Source: Enchytraeus crypticus (taxonomy: Eukaryota; Annelida; Clitellata; Enchytraeida; Enchytraeidae). Taken from it: 64,000 bases of DNA. The translations under genes and the position numbers were made by a program. Below the pieces are notes generated by a model. That model did not search any database. It had not been told where the DNA came from and saw nothing but the letters and a program-made list of their open reading frames with translations. Shown piece by piece: positions 30,884 through 44,200 of the stretch; positions within the stretch are counted from its first letter, which is position 1, and every line of letters begins with the position of its first letter. The DNA is taken from the NCBI GenBank assembly GCA_905160935.1, contig CAJHZI010000262.1, forward strand, positions 270,501 through 334,500. The letters are read 5' to 3'.

Positions 30884-33800
30884 CTAAGGTGGAGGTTCTC
30901 TTATTGGAGGTAGAATAATTTCATTGACATCCATAATTGGCTGAGGGCCTGAAATACACAAATAACAAAAATATGTTATTAAATTCTTGTATTGAAACAC
31001 TTAGACTGATATTTAATTACATGTAATTTATGACTACACGGATATTGACTTTGGATAGCCTATTATTAAAATGTTCACTACATCTGATTGCTACCAAAAG
31101 AGGTTGACAAAGATTCTTGCACTAAGCTAAATCTTAAGTTTTAAAAATGGGCATAGGCCCAGCTCAGCTTGGTTACAAATATCAGAGACCAAATATATTG
31201 CATAGGGTGCTGCATATGGATAGATATGTGCAATTAACCTGAATTTTGTTAATAGAAGTTTTTTCAGAACACAGGCTTATTAGCAGAAATGTTACAAAGA
31301 ATCCTTTATTTATTATATGTGTCTATAAGTGTCTGGAATAAATTATATTAGTTGATTTGACTAGTTTAACTGAAGAGTTTGGGTTATGAAGCATTATAGG
31401 TATATCTATCGTTCATTATAGGTATATTCATGTATAGGTTTCATATTTTACTTCTTATGCAGTGTAGTATTCATAATATGTCTATTGTTGAGAGATTTAT
31501 GTACTCTGCCACGCAACTTCCGCAGAAGTCATTTATGGTATGAGCTTATGTAGAAGCCGTTGAAAGAGTTAAGATTAATTCTAGTCAAATAGCGTCAACA
31601 AGGTCTATCGTATTATCGTCTATTTGATTGTACCTTACGACGCTGAATTATATCAAGGCGGTTTCATAATTTCCTTGCTCTTTATTAATTCTCTAATTAT
31701 AAATTTCGTCAATTAGTTAACGTCCTTTTACTCTCGTACGTGTAATTTACTCTAGTCCGCTCTCTCTCTCTCTCTCTCTCTCAAAGATATAAGTGACGAT
31801 GATACCTAAACGATAGTGCTAATTAAGACATTAAGAGTGTTTAATAGACTTACACAGAGTGATGTGAACAACAGTGGGATTACTGATTCCACCCGGAGAG
31901 AGGAATCTCTTTCCAGGAACGGCTCGCAAGGGACAGTGGCGGAATGAATAGCGTGGGATGTCTCCGACAGTCTGCGTGTCCTGTTCTATCTTCGCAATCA
32001 CGTTCATCCCGAACAGAAAGCACTTCCACGTCGAGAAATCAAAGTCAATGGCGAAGCAGGCCTGACTGGAGAATGCGTTGTTTATTAGATCAGTCTCATC
32101 TGAGGTGGCGAAATTTGTCAGCCCTGTAAACACCTGGTTGACAACAACAACAACAAAAAACAACAGCGGTAAATAACGTACTTATAAAACTTATACTTAA
32201 CAACGTACTTGAAAAGGACTTATCATCTGCGATCATGTGTTGAATCGGTTCTCATATTGAAGTCGAATTGGAGGTGTAATAGATGATGGATGATTTGAGA
32301 AGAAAAAATTTAACATGAATTCTAAAATTTCTTAAAGCGAAACATAAAAGTAGGCAAGAAATGAATCGTATAATTGAGGAACTTTACATAACTTAAAAGA
32401 TTGATGTTTTTCTGCATGCCTTAGAGATGGCGATTGTTAAAAGTTCGAGAACCACTGAATGGCCCCCGGATGCAAGTGGCCTGATTTTAAGTCCCAGAAT
32501 ATGTTGGATATCCTCTTGTGCCATCATGTATCGGAGTCTGCTGCCAGTCGACGTCATCAAAAGCAAATAGGCCCACATGCTTAACCATGTAAGAGATTGA
32601 TATTAACCTAAGAAAACCTGTAAAGGCAGCCAAGATGGGCCTTGAACAAGCACTAAGTGGCTTATGTGCCCAGTACACTTATTATTATTATTATATTGTA
32701 ATAACTCACATTTGCTTTGATGCCACTCCCAGCATTGACGCAAGCCTTGATGCAGCCCGTGATGCTATTGACGCCTTTCTGTTCAATGCCGTTAGGTACA
32801 GACACTCCGAGCATTACAAACCCTGAAGGTGTGTACGAAGTTACCTCTGTATTTGGCAAAGAAAAAAAGTTTATTTTACAAATGAGGTATTGACGGCAAT
32901 GGAGAAATTTAATTATAAAATAATATAAGTAAGAAAAATACTGATAAAAGTAATAATAATACTATATGTAAAATAAAAAATAAGAAATGTCAATAGGCCT
33001 ATTTGCAATAATAAAATAGTAATAGTAAAATAATAAAAGTAATAAAAATACTAATAAAAGTACTGATAGTTTGAATATACTGTAGAAGGCACTGTAGTAT
33101 CAAAAATATAATTAAGTTTCTACTATTTTTCTTCTGAAAAATATTTAACAAAACCATTCTAGCAATTTGAGTGAGATACATCATACTAAGTATTACTCAG
33201 TCAAAATGACAAAAGCGTCTGTTTGGAATGAAAAACATGTTTAGTACAATCTTAAAAGTAAAATATTAATCTCAGATATACCATTGTCATACTGTCATAG
33301 ATAAGTTTATTGCAAATCGAAGTTTAAATATAATTATATTGAAGCTACCTCATTTGCTTTCAATTACTCACCACACGGTACTTTACTAAAATGATAGTAC
33401 TGAGGATGAGATTGCAGCCGATGACAAGCCGTAAGGGCTGAATGAATATAGCATTTATGAAGCCAAGGGTTGAAATCTGCCGCTAGACAAGTTGGTAGAG
33501 AGGAACACGTACGCATACAGTCTCGCAGAGTTCTGTGCTTCGTCTTCAACTGTATTCCTCCTTGTATATACCAGCCCTTCGATTGGCTTATTATGTGTAC
33601 TATAATGTGATAGACAAGAAAATGCAATATATTATAGCATTGAAAATGAAATTACCATTACATTTAAACATAATAAATTAAATAAAATCCAACGGTTTAG
33701 TATAATTAATTATGCGGGTTGTTTTCTGAATTAAATGGAATTTAGATGATAAAGTATTTATTTTAGACTTTTTACAGTTGTATTTTACACAGCAATAGGC

Positions 33801-34212
33801 AAACTAAGTTGACTAAAGAAACATGGCCAAACCACTCAAAGTTTGCATTCAATATACTGATCCTAAATCAAGCAGATATTTAACTAAATTCTAAATATTA
33901 ACATTCTACTTTGCCGCGATGATGCCGCGGAATTTAAATTAAAAAATTTCTTCTCTGCTGGACTGCGTACATTGAAAAGCTAACATTCTTCATTATGTTT
34001 GTCTATGCATAGAGTCTATATTCTTAAAGCAAGCAAAAATGAAAGCTTTCAAACACGATATTTCCCATACATACGATTTTCTTTCTCTTTCTCTGTAGCG
34101 AATACCAGAGATTCCTGGATTTCGTATTCGCTCACGCCATCCTTCTCTGACAATTCTTTCAACAATCCTACTTCACTGTTCCTTCTTAACCGCTTCGATT
34201 GGTTGCTGAGCG
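30884..34212 (-). CDS. Protein with two PAN/apple-like domains, paralogue 2
   Basis: Exons on the - strand: 34212-34075, 33599-33372, 32846-32710, 32133-31854, 30948-30884. The first of these (RLRRNSEVGLLKELSEKDGV, ending EKEKEN) corresponds by phase to exon 2 of paralogue 1. The first PAN-like domain (WYIQGGIQL, DCMRTC, PTCLAADFNPWLHKCYIH, HFSKVPC) is encoded by a 228-nt exon, exactly the length in paralogue 1, with about 43 of 68 residues identical. The second domain follows (LGVSVPNGIEQKGVNSITGC, SQACFAIDFDFSTWKCFLFG, FRHCP), and the protein ends HITLCPQPIMDVNE to REPPP, stop. An AATAAA signal (- strand) lies near 30694-30699. I could not find the signal-peptide exon expected upstream of 34212, so the N-terminus is incomplete here. 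Confidence 0.8.
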
Positions 34213-34446
34213 CTATGACATAATATTATAACAAATTTCTGTAGTCGGAGTAAAAATACTGTTTATTGATTGCCATTTATAATGGCACAATGTCTATAAT
34301 TATTTATATTTATGTATTTAAGTAAAAATTAGGTCCGCATTAAAAAGTATGAAGCCATAAATTCTATTTGCTTTATTTTTTTTAGTTAACATAGTTATAA
34401 TAATGACTTATTTCAGAGATTTTTCTCTAATTTTGATATTTTTTCT

Positions 34447-34575
34447 GACTGATCCGGTGCATGCTCGGATGTATTTTAGACTGGAGAGGGGTACGTACAG
34501 TGTTCAAATTCAGTTCTCGCCGGCCACTGCAATCTTTCAATGACGTAAAACTGACGTTAACTCAGTTTATGAAAT
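34447..34575 (+). repeat. SINE A-like copy 8, diverged
   Basis: Keeps the B-box-like GTTCAAATTCAG, CTCGCCGGCCACTG and AAACTGACGTTAAC; the head is largely lost. Confidence 0.6.
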
Positions 34576-36202
34576 CTTTAACAAATAAATTCACAGTTCT
34601 ACCAAGATTGAAGTTTTGATTGCCTTCATTATAAAAGCTTTTCAGAGATTGTTAGCATCAAGAGTGACTTGTAGCTTTATTAAGGTTCCATTTATTCACG
34701 CCAATTTATTACACTTAAATTAATTTAAACTGAACTAATTAATTTCAGCTTCATATTTTAAATGGCGGACAGTTCAGGTGATCAGAAATCATTGCTCATC
34801 ATTGTGCGATTCAGTAGAAGTGTTTTATACGCAGTTGTTTTTTAATAGACGACACTGCTTGAACCTTCCTTAAGTGACATACTGTATTTTGAGTGTCACT
34901 GTCTACAACGATGCACAATAAGTATAACTCTTCTATGTTAGTCGGAATAAGTCATTGATACTCATTTATCTTAGTTCACGATATTTCTCGATTTCATAAT
35001 CTTGATTTTTAATTTGCAATTGACTAGGACACTATGATAATGAAATGGTAAATAAATATACCGTCGAAATGAGTTGAAATTAACGGATTCTTAAAGTAAA
35101 TAAAAGTCTTACAGATTCACCATTAGCATTAGTTAATTATACCGGTTACATAAGTCAATGACTTATTTAACATATCCCTTTTAGACCATTGGTAACATGA
35201 AATTCAAAATGACCAATGCTGACATTTCTAAAACCCTGTGGCTTTTTTATTATCACCTGATCAGATCAATGTTTAAACTTTGGAAAAAATTATTCATAAA
35301 TCTCAGATATAAAAATGGATTATCTATATAAAAATGGATTAGCTACCAAATGGTCTAAATAATAGTAAATATATTCTATTATAATGATAGATATCCTGAA
35401 TGACCACTTCCCTGTAGTGCGCTCTTAACCTCTTTCCCATTTATTTCCGATTCTATTTTTCCTATTTTTTAGTCATCAAACTTACATTTTGAGTAGAGAG
35501 TTTGAACGTTCTTTGTTGATGAGGACGATTTGTAATATCTCTCTCCACAGTCTGACCTTTCTAGAACAAGATAAATGACGATCAAAATCGTGACAGATCT
35601 AGAAAATGTTTCATTTATTGAGATCATAGTCGATCAGTATTGCAGAACATAGCCTGACCGCTATACGTCTGATGTTCTATTGAATTCTAATTAAGTCCTG
35701 TTGAACGTAACATTCATATTGGCAAAATATCATTATTCTAATTTTACTCTGAGTGATTTTGAATATTTACATTTAAGCGAAGTAATGCGTATCGTTGATT
35801 GCTTAATTTTCCAACATTAAATTAATAAAAGTGACTTCATCAGATGGTGGCATCGAGTGACTCTCACTAAACAGTTTTCCTTTTATTCAGACATTTCACA
35901 AATATGTTCAGTCAATTAATGTTGCATTCACAAGTAAGTAGCATAAGACCAAAGTGTTAAGACCAAAATGTTAAGACCACAATTATTTAGCATTAGACCA
36001 AGGCTATATGAAGATGGATCTGATAAATTCAAGTATTTCGTAATGGAATCACTTTGCTACCTGATGACGTGCATTTTAAAGAACTCAAAAGCGGTTAGTG
36101 GAAAGGAAAAATAAACATGGATCTAAAACCTGGCATGAGAGAATGATAGTCGAAATATTGGCACTTATATTATGCCTATGTTTATCATAACTGCAGTCGT
36201 TT

Positions 36203-36345
36203 TGGATTAGCCAGTGGCGATGTCGGTAAGTTATTCGATCGCGGATCAGAATGTGCGGGGTTCAAATCCTGGGCTCGTCCGTCACTGACATCGCTTTCGA
36301 GTGAAGAAATTGACGTTAACATTAGCGTTTTAGCTTTAGCTTTTT
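36203..36345 (+). repeat. SINE A copy 9
   Basis: GCCAGTGGCGATGTCGGTAA (A-box region), GGGGTTCAAATCCTGGGCTC (B box), ends TTTAGCTTTAGCTTTTT. Confidence 0.93.
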
Positions 36346-38010
36346 ATTACTGTCCAATCACGTTAATTCTACATCGGCTATTACTTTGAATCATGCAGCT
36401 ATTGCAATATGAGCTGTTGAAGAGCTGTTGTCTTTTATTGGCGTGGTGAAAACCAGGAAGTTACGAACCCATTTGTAAAGCAAACATGTCACACACAATT
36501 GCATAGTACAAATAAATATTAAAGAACTAAATCCGCTAAAGAATAATGCTACTCTTAAAATTTTCTTGATCTTCAGGAGAAATAAAGTTAGAGGTTTTTT
36601 GCTTGGTTCAGGAAGTTTAAAACCCGTGACCTGGTGTTTCTGATGAAGTCACGTATGCATCCGGTAAGGCTAACAATCGGTACAATAATTAAGCGATTAA
36701 AGAATCACTGTAGAAGTTAAGGTTGAATCTTAACTGTAGAACGAGTACGGTCGAACTAACTTTGAGCATCATTTATCAATTTATAAAATGTGATTTATTT
36801 TCTCTGAATTTCTCGCTAAGCAATCTCGTTACATAGTTTCGGCTTGGGTAATTATTTTGCTGATAATTTATGGAAGTAATAATAGCAATGTAAAACTGTC
36901 TAGTATTTATATAAAATAATTAGCTGAGTCTATTTATCCAACCAAAACTAAACCTGATAGCAGAGTTTAATCGTTACCAATGTTTAATTAATGAGACACT
37001 ATTAAACTTCTTAAACGTACTCAAATGCCTAAATGCAACTCAAATGGATCTTAAATACACTTTTACTTGAATTCACTTCTACTTTACGCTTTCCTAATTT
37101 AGTATGTGAAACCACATCGCGGATGCATTGTATCAAATCAATGATTTGCGCATTAACAAATTTGAGAGAATAAAACATTAGTAGATCACCTTAGGGCATA
37201 AATGAAAACTGGTGGCTACGTGCATATGGTGCTTCTATCATCATTTCGAATGCGTATCATTGACGTTAAATTATAGACCAAAGTTGGCATTCTGATCAAG
37301 TCTTCAAGAGGAATATGTAACAAAAATATCAACAATATTCAACACTACTTAACGAGAAAACTGTGAGCAATCTAAATTGTAAGTTATTCAATAGAATGTT
37401 CTCATTGCTAATTGACTGACAGTCAATTAAATCCAATTGCTGTATGTTTAGTGAGAGCAATTCAATCTGTCTGCTTGTATTGTGAACAATGTGTTAATAG
37501 TGTAAGTTTATATGATGATCTAAAGCCCTAAACCCTCACTTGGAATACTATAATTTTGTTTGACAGCATGCTAGTATGCGGCTTTCATATAATCTCGCGG
37601 TTTTCATATAATCTCACAGTTTCAAATTTCTGATGTCTTTGTTCGAATATTAGTCTCAATCACTTACGATTTCACTGATCGACTAGAATATAACATCGGA
37701 ATATCGTGCGTTATGATTCGCCCATTGTCTTTACCTAAGAGATCGTTGCTATAAATAACCTTTCAAATCAATTTTCTAAAGCATTTGGGAGTTTGTCATT
37801 AGAGCTCCTGGTCTAATGGTTAATTTCTTCGATTTGCTATATTCTAAGTTTCCCATCGTAATATTAGCTGCATCGATTTTTCGGTTCAATTTAATCACTT
37901 TTAATATAATTTAATGTATTTGAACTGTAATCATGAATAGTTTTTCGTTTAGTAAAACGTATTGTTTAAGTATTTGAATATTTAAGTCTACATGTGCATA
38001 TATACTCTAC

Positions 38011-38245
38011 TCGTGTTGTGTCCAAGTTGCTTAAGGATAGACCAACCGTCGACTGCACGTGTCGTAAAAGGCGAAATAGCACAGAGTTCCAAACCAACAT
38101 CACTATGGGCATTCGGTTGGTGAGCGCCTAGGCTCCAGAAATTGCTATGAAACTTTCTAAAACGAATGGTGAAAGGTCTATTCATATCTCGATCCTAGTT
38201 AAGATAGGATTCAATGCAAGATGATGATAATGATGACGATGATGT
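38011..38245 (+). repeat. Short retroposon family C, near full length
   Basis: Head TCGTGTTGTG, then GACTGCACGTGTCGTAAAAG, GGCATTCGGTTGGTGAGC, TCTATTCATATCTCGATCC, tail ATGATGATAATGATGACGATG. Confidence 0.85.
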
Positions 38246-38599
38246 AAGTGCATATGCATTGTTGTTTGAAATAAACTAACATGTACCTCAGCAGCTGAGC
38301 CAAATAATTTCCAATCAGTTGAAGGATGGTTAATTAAAATACATGGAGGTAAAATATGAAATTACACCTTGCTCTATGTCGTCATGGACGACAGTAGCAC
38401 CTAGTAATTGTGCGCTGTTGAACATTTGTTTGTTTGTTGTGACAAGTATCGCCGCGCAGAGGAGTTAAATCGACTTTCAGACAATAAATATAGGCCTATT
38501 ATAAATTCATTAGCACATCAATGAAATAGGAGTTTATAATGTGGACGCACTCTACACTCAACGCGTTTACCAGAAATCTTACGCATCACGTAATAAACT

Positions 38600-39990
38600 T
38601 CACACGACATAGTCACACAACAGAGTAGGCCTACTGGTGCTGAACTGCTGATGTACGCGCTTATGAGTCTAGACTCTAGAGTCACATTTTGAAAAGATTT
38701 AGTCCACGGACTATCTAGAGTTGTTAACTCTGTTTTATTAAGGGACAGAGCCTTCAATGCGCAAGTTAGACATGGTAGAGCAATGGTCGATATTCGTTTC
38801 AGAGTTACAGGTTTATTGTTAGAAGTTCCTACTTTAGCCAATATTGCATTTACAGATCTATCGTATTTAATTTTGCAGCATCAAAGATGCACTTAAATTT
38901 ACATGCATGCAAAATACATATTACTAAATATATAATTCGTCAGTCCAAGCGATCAAACTATCTTTTAGATACAATTTTCCAACATTCATTATTGTATCTG
39001 TTACCAATCCGTAAAGACGAGCATTTTTAACGTTAGTCTGCAGGTCCAGTAATTCTAGCTCACTACTGCAGATATTTAATTCATTTTATATGTCAAAAAG
39101 AGACGAGCTTAAGAATATTCGATCATCTGTATATACATAATTGCCCTAACAGCTATGCCCTTGAAATAACATCAATATTTAGCAAATTTATCTAATAAGT
39201 CACTCCCCGTGTTGTGACCGGGTGGTTTGAAGAATTGACGAACCGGTGACTGCACGTGTTGTAGAAGGAGACTAAAGCACTAAGATCTACACCAACGTCA
39301 GAAAGGGCATACGGTTGGTGAGCGCCTAGGCTCCAGAAATTGCTACAAAAATGTAAACTAATGGAAAATTCTCGAATAGAAGATTGGCTGGTGATGTAGG
39401 ACAGAGAGGATTTGAGACAGTCTATTTGTATCCCGACCCTGGTTAATCTGGGAGGATGATGATGATGATGATCTAGTAAGTCACGAACATAATTAGAAAA
39501 TAAAATTAGACTTAAGACTCCACTTTGCCGTATGCTAGCCAATAATCTGTAAGGCATAGAGAGAACATTTTCCCATCTAACACAGTTATAGGAGATACTG
39601 TACCAGTAGAACAAAATATTAAACAACACTAATTGGGCTCTTCTTTTCAGTAACATAACAAAGTACTGTATGAATAACGTTATCAAATCCTTTGCTAATG
39701 TCTAGACAACATATATTTATAGTTGCATTGTTTTCAGTATAATGTTCTATTACTTTTTCATAGTATATTTTGCATGCTGACAGCCAGACGTGGATTTGAA
39801 ACCAAGTCAATTAGAGCTTATAATAAAAAATACTTTAAAATTTTATCATTAAGCAATGTTCAAATGATTTAAACATAACAGGAATTAATGAAATTCCCCT
39901 GAAAGTATCAATTGCTTAATTAAGGACCTTGAGATTTTTCACTCTTTGGTATGAGTATAGTGATACCCCTTCCAAAGACTCGTGTTACAT
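38600..39990 (-). mobile_element. Broken CR1/L2-like LINE, split by a family C insertion
   Basis: On the - strand, in order: GRGITILIPKSEKSQGP (39990 side), VIEHYTENNATINICCLDIS and KGFDNVIHTVLC (reverse transcriptase core), SYNCVRWENVLSMPYRLLAS with SGVLSLILFSNYVRDLL, then after the insertion AIMYxDD-like active-site remnants, ELELLDLQTNVKNARLYGLV, and the C-terminal stretch AILAKVGTSNNKPVTLKRIS and ALPCLTCALKALSLNKTEL (38885-38600). The blocks are those of CR1/L2-type LINE proteins. Several stops and frame changes; an old copy. Confidence 0.82.
39191..39484 (+). repeat. Family C retroposon inserted in the LINE, with 13-bp target duplication
   Basis: Element 39204-39471 starts TCCCCGTGTTGTGACCGGG and ends in (GAT)n. 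Flanks TCTAATAAGTCAC (39191-39203) and TCTAGTAAGTCAC (39472-39484) differ at one base. This defines the full length of family C as about 268 bp and shows retroposition. Confidence 0.9.
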
Positions 39991-40076
39991 GGCTAGATAT
40001 CAACATTGAATTAAACAATTTTGCTTATACAAAAATATAAACTTTCCAGCTTACATGTACGTAGTTTAACTTTGGG

Positions 40077-40160
40077 GCTTGAAAAGTGTGCCCTTTCCAT
40101 AATGTATGAATGTTTGATTAATCAAACATTCATACATTATGAATTGGACTCTTTTCAATC
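40077..40160. repeat. Perfect 44-bp palindrome in an 84-bp imperfect inverted repeat
   Basis: 40098-40141 is a perfect palindrome centred on GATT|AATC (CATAATGTATGAATGTTTGA is one arm). The outer flanks continue imperfectly (TTGAAAAGTGTGCC against TTGAAAAGAGTCC on the other strand). It could be a very small MITE-like hairpin. Confidence 0.9.
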
Positions 40161-41215
40161 AGCGATTGTTTGCAATCAATTAATGATTTCATTTTAGCTA
40201 AAATTTTCAAATGAATGAAAACTATTATTCGATTGAATGAATTAGTATCTGCATAATGTGACTAGAACATGTCTCTACGGAGAGAGCTAATTTTTCACTC
40301 CACTAGAGTCAAAGACATGCAATGAACAGGTCAACGAGCGATGTGCTAGTCCCTTGATGCTACATGCAGCATTGTAAATCAAAAGGTGTTTAAAACTATT
40401 GACCGTGTGACATTTGTTTTAATGATCATCTTGCTAAAGACTTTTACAAGAGGGTTAAACATGTAACATTAACTCGTGTAGTTTGTTACTGCTTTAATGT
40501 AATTTCAGCAAAAGATATAATTGATTCAATTTAAAAATCACTGCCAGTTTCAATAATTATTCTAACCTGATCCCATTAATTGTATCCAAAAAATTAAATA
40601 AATAGGTCCACATTTTGAAGTAACTGAATCCTGTATGGAGAATGTATGAAGTCAAATGAACATGCAGAGCCGAATGAGCTCAATGTGTAAAATTAATAAA
40701 ATAATAGAAGAAGGTATTAGTATAATTTAGCGTTAATTGGTTTTGAACATATAACCTTCTTGATTCGATGATTCCTTTTAGAATTACTATATTTTGTCTG
40801 AGTCTAAATTGAAGATGTAGCTTTAGCCTACCACTCTACTCAGCTGAAATTCATTTTTGGTGAGTAGCGTTCCATGGGTCAACACCCATGAATATATCAG
40901 TGATACATTTATCATTTATATACACTTGACCTAAAATAGAATTATTGCTCTGCTTTCGAACGTAATTATTTGTATGTTGTGGTGTACTTTAATGAATAAA
41001 CAAAAGTTGCAGTTTAATATATGCACTCCGGTTAGTCACACGGCCCTATCGTTAACCTTGATTAATGTTAGAGAAGTGTTGAATTTACACCCCCAATATG
41101 CTGGTGCATGCCTGAGAGCCCTTCATTGACACACCCAATGACCATTGGGAATATAATTAATTATTGAAATCATTTAATTAACGTGTACATGCGCAGCACC
41201 AATCCAAATGGCAGC

Positions 41216-41250
41216 AAAAGTACATGATCTTTATCAGATCATGTACTTTT
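41216..41250. repeat. Short hairpin, 15-bp arms and 5-nt loop
   Basis: AAAAGTACATGATCT, loop TTATC, AGATCATGTACTTTT. Confidence 0.9.
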
Positions 41251-44200
41251 TAGATTATGTATTTTTTAAGATAGGTTTCAATTGTATATGAAGAGGAATA
41301 GATTATAATGCATCCATATGGGCATATGGGTTGAATTAATATAATTCTCTCGTTTTAATTTTTAAATATTTATTTTTCAATCTTCCATTCATTGGCAAAT
41401 ACAGTATAGCTCAACCAGGAAATGATTTCAAAATAGAGCAAACAAAAATTAAATGATAGTATCCGATTTTTAATTCTAGCTAATCTTTGTCTGCTTTTAC
41501 TTCTCTTTACCTATATTCTACCTTCTATGCGACTTTCTAAAGAGTTGCGTGTATGCCTTATTTATGCTAAATTTAATGTAAATTATAAATAAAAAGAAAA
41601 TTACAAATTTTAAAATGAACATTTATTTTATTCGTTCTAAATGTGTTACATGATGTAGGAATCATTGGAAATGAAGCTAAATTAGTTATTTAGCTTTGAA
41701 AATTTTTGAGCATCTAATTTCAAATGGGTCTTAAATTGATGCAATCTCGACTACATAATACGTGCGGGTTAAAATTGTACAAGATTAAAAAAACTTATTA
41801 AAAATCCCATTTTCTTACAAATTGCAGACAGTATAAATTGAGATATCTATCGTTGTTAGTAAATAATACTCTAAAAGTTCATTGAGCCTTTTGGTGATAT
41901 ATAAACCAGCCGCTTGTAACAAACTAGACGAAGTTATTAAAAATTTGGAATGTTTTTTAGTTGCTTTATAACTATGCTTTATAGTTGCGAAAAAGTAACA
42001 TAATTAACAGCAGGACGATGATTTTGCGTTTTGGGAACAAGTTCGTCACGACTCAGCTTATAAGCTCATTTGCACTTCTTGCAGCAATTAATATTAGCGA
42101 ATATAATGGTTCCGCCCTGAGTCTGGTACTAAGAGTTGTAATAACTGGGGTACGCTGTTCTTCATGTCTGAAGCTCAGGCAAAACCAATACAGTCTTCAC
42201 GTCGAAAACAAGCTTTTTTCATGCCCTTTAATCGTGCCAATTTTTCTAATTCATGGCTTAGCATTGACCGACTTGCATAGATACTACTAGGATATATTAG
42301 CTGACTGAGGCTTATCGCGACAATCTGAGTCTTGAAGCAGTGTTAATCTCGGTTTAATATATGAACATTAAAAGAAAGATTTACATTTAAATATTTTAAT
42401 TCTTGAATATTATTATACATAAAGTGCTCCGTGTTTCAATATTAAAATGAAATTTTTCCGGATCCCATAAAATGAGAAATACATTTCTAGCGGTTAACTG
42501 ATTGGTTATGGAGAATAAAGGGGGAATGCACTTTTAGTCGAAAGCTTCATAAACAAAGACCTGAAGAGATTATTTTTAGAAAATGAATGCAATTTATATA
42601 CCTGCATATTTTGTTTGAATTCTCTGAGGTAACTGGAAGATTTTGAATCTAGTCAATACAGTATGACTTGCTTGCATGGTGTGACTGTATTCCCATGAGA
42701 TACATAATTCGAAATTAACTGACGTTGCTTTTGAATCAATAATGAAAATTACTACAGCTGTTGTAGGTCTACAGGTAAATCTAAATGTTAATGTACAAAT
42801 ATTAGTGTCCATTTATAAATATTAGCCTATATTCATGTGGTCTACATAATATAATAGGCCTTTCGTATAAATAGTGAAAATTACTACATGTGTTATCATA
42901 AGTATTATATATAACCTATATATATGTACAAAATTATCTAATAATAACTGTATATATTCTATATGTACATGTATACATACATACGTAGGCTACATATGTG
43001 TACAATTATATAGCCGATATAAACGTATATACATGTATGTATTGTACTTGCATATGTACAGTATGTATTGGCCTATGTGCAATATTTACAGTACATACAT
43101 GTATGTAGAAATTTTTACTAGTTTAGATATTAATTTAAATGTAATTTTTGTTTAGCTCACGATTACAATTGAACTCTTTCTGTAAAGTAGTCTCGAAGAC
43201 CGAGTTCGGCCATGACACTGCTATATAAGTTTTCGTTGTTAAAAATAATAATAAAATACATATTGAATGACGTTTTTCAGTTTTATATTACAATTCTGTT
43301 TTGGATGTTACGAATTACCGATAACGTACTTGTAGATTAAAGTATCATGGCGATGCAGAACAAGGCTTAGCTGTATTATATAACAGTAGTAACGTAGCGC
43401 AATGTAATATATTGAAATGTCTTTGACTACACTTTGTTAATTAACTAAAGAAGGCATAAAGATTATTTCACATTTATTTTTCTGTTTAGTAAAACGGAAT
43501 GTAGTAACAATCTAATCGAGTTATCCTCAGTCTTTTCTTGTTTACCTTTTTGAAGTTCATTGATCTATAGATTGAATTCAGCTTGACATCCTTTTGAAAA
43601 TAGAAAAATTTGAAAGAAATAGAAAGGAAAATAATAATTGTGAAATTATAAGTAGATAACAATTGTAAGAATATTTAAAAACTTGCTCTTTCTGTAACTA
43701 TTCAATGCATTACTCAATTGAAATACTACAACGCGGAAGAATAAATAATATTTGTACCAGAAGTTTTCAAAAAAACTAATTTAATCAGAATATTTCTTAA
43801 GAGCTACACAGCGATTCAATGTTTTACGCTTCGAATTTTCAGAGAATACCTGTGTTCGAAAAAAATTGTAGATTAAAATTAGAAGTCTGTAATTTGAATA
43901 ATACGTTGATCTAGAGGAATTTTAAAATCCAAATGCAAAATATTTATAGTTTAGAATGAGAAGCGTGTTTATTAATTTTCGATATGAATGCGTAAAATTC
44001 CTAATACGAGCATCCATGGAACTTTGTTACAGGCCTACTGAATATTTAAAATATGTAATAGACACCATAAAACTTTCTTGCACATGTGTACTGCTGTAGT
44101 TTAGGCTACAGTATTATCTTGCACACCTTTTCTCTTCTAGTGTGCATTCCAAAAGGAAGTTCATGACATACAACTTTTCTCCTGCACTTTTCCATTTTTT

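Noticed and set aside
34762-34845. Short + strand frame MADSSGDQKSLLIIV with good start context
   Set aside because: Only 27 codons, no splice partner in matching phase, no family match.
37798-37860. GCTCCTGGTCTAATGGTTAA, resembling a tRNA 5' half
   Set aside because: No B box or acceptor-stem partner at the proper distance.
38518-38841. 107-codon - strand frame first considered as a host gene
   Set aside because: KVGTSNNKPVTLKRI through LTCALKALSLNKTEL matches the C-terminal part of CR1/L2-type LINE proteins and continues the LINE at 38885-39990.
41985-42290. 101-codon + strand open frame
   Set aside because: No signal, domain, splice or composition support; on both strands the sequence resembles the surrounding non-coding DNA.
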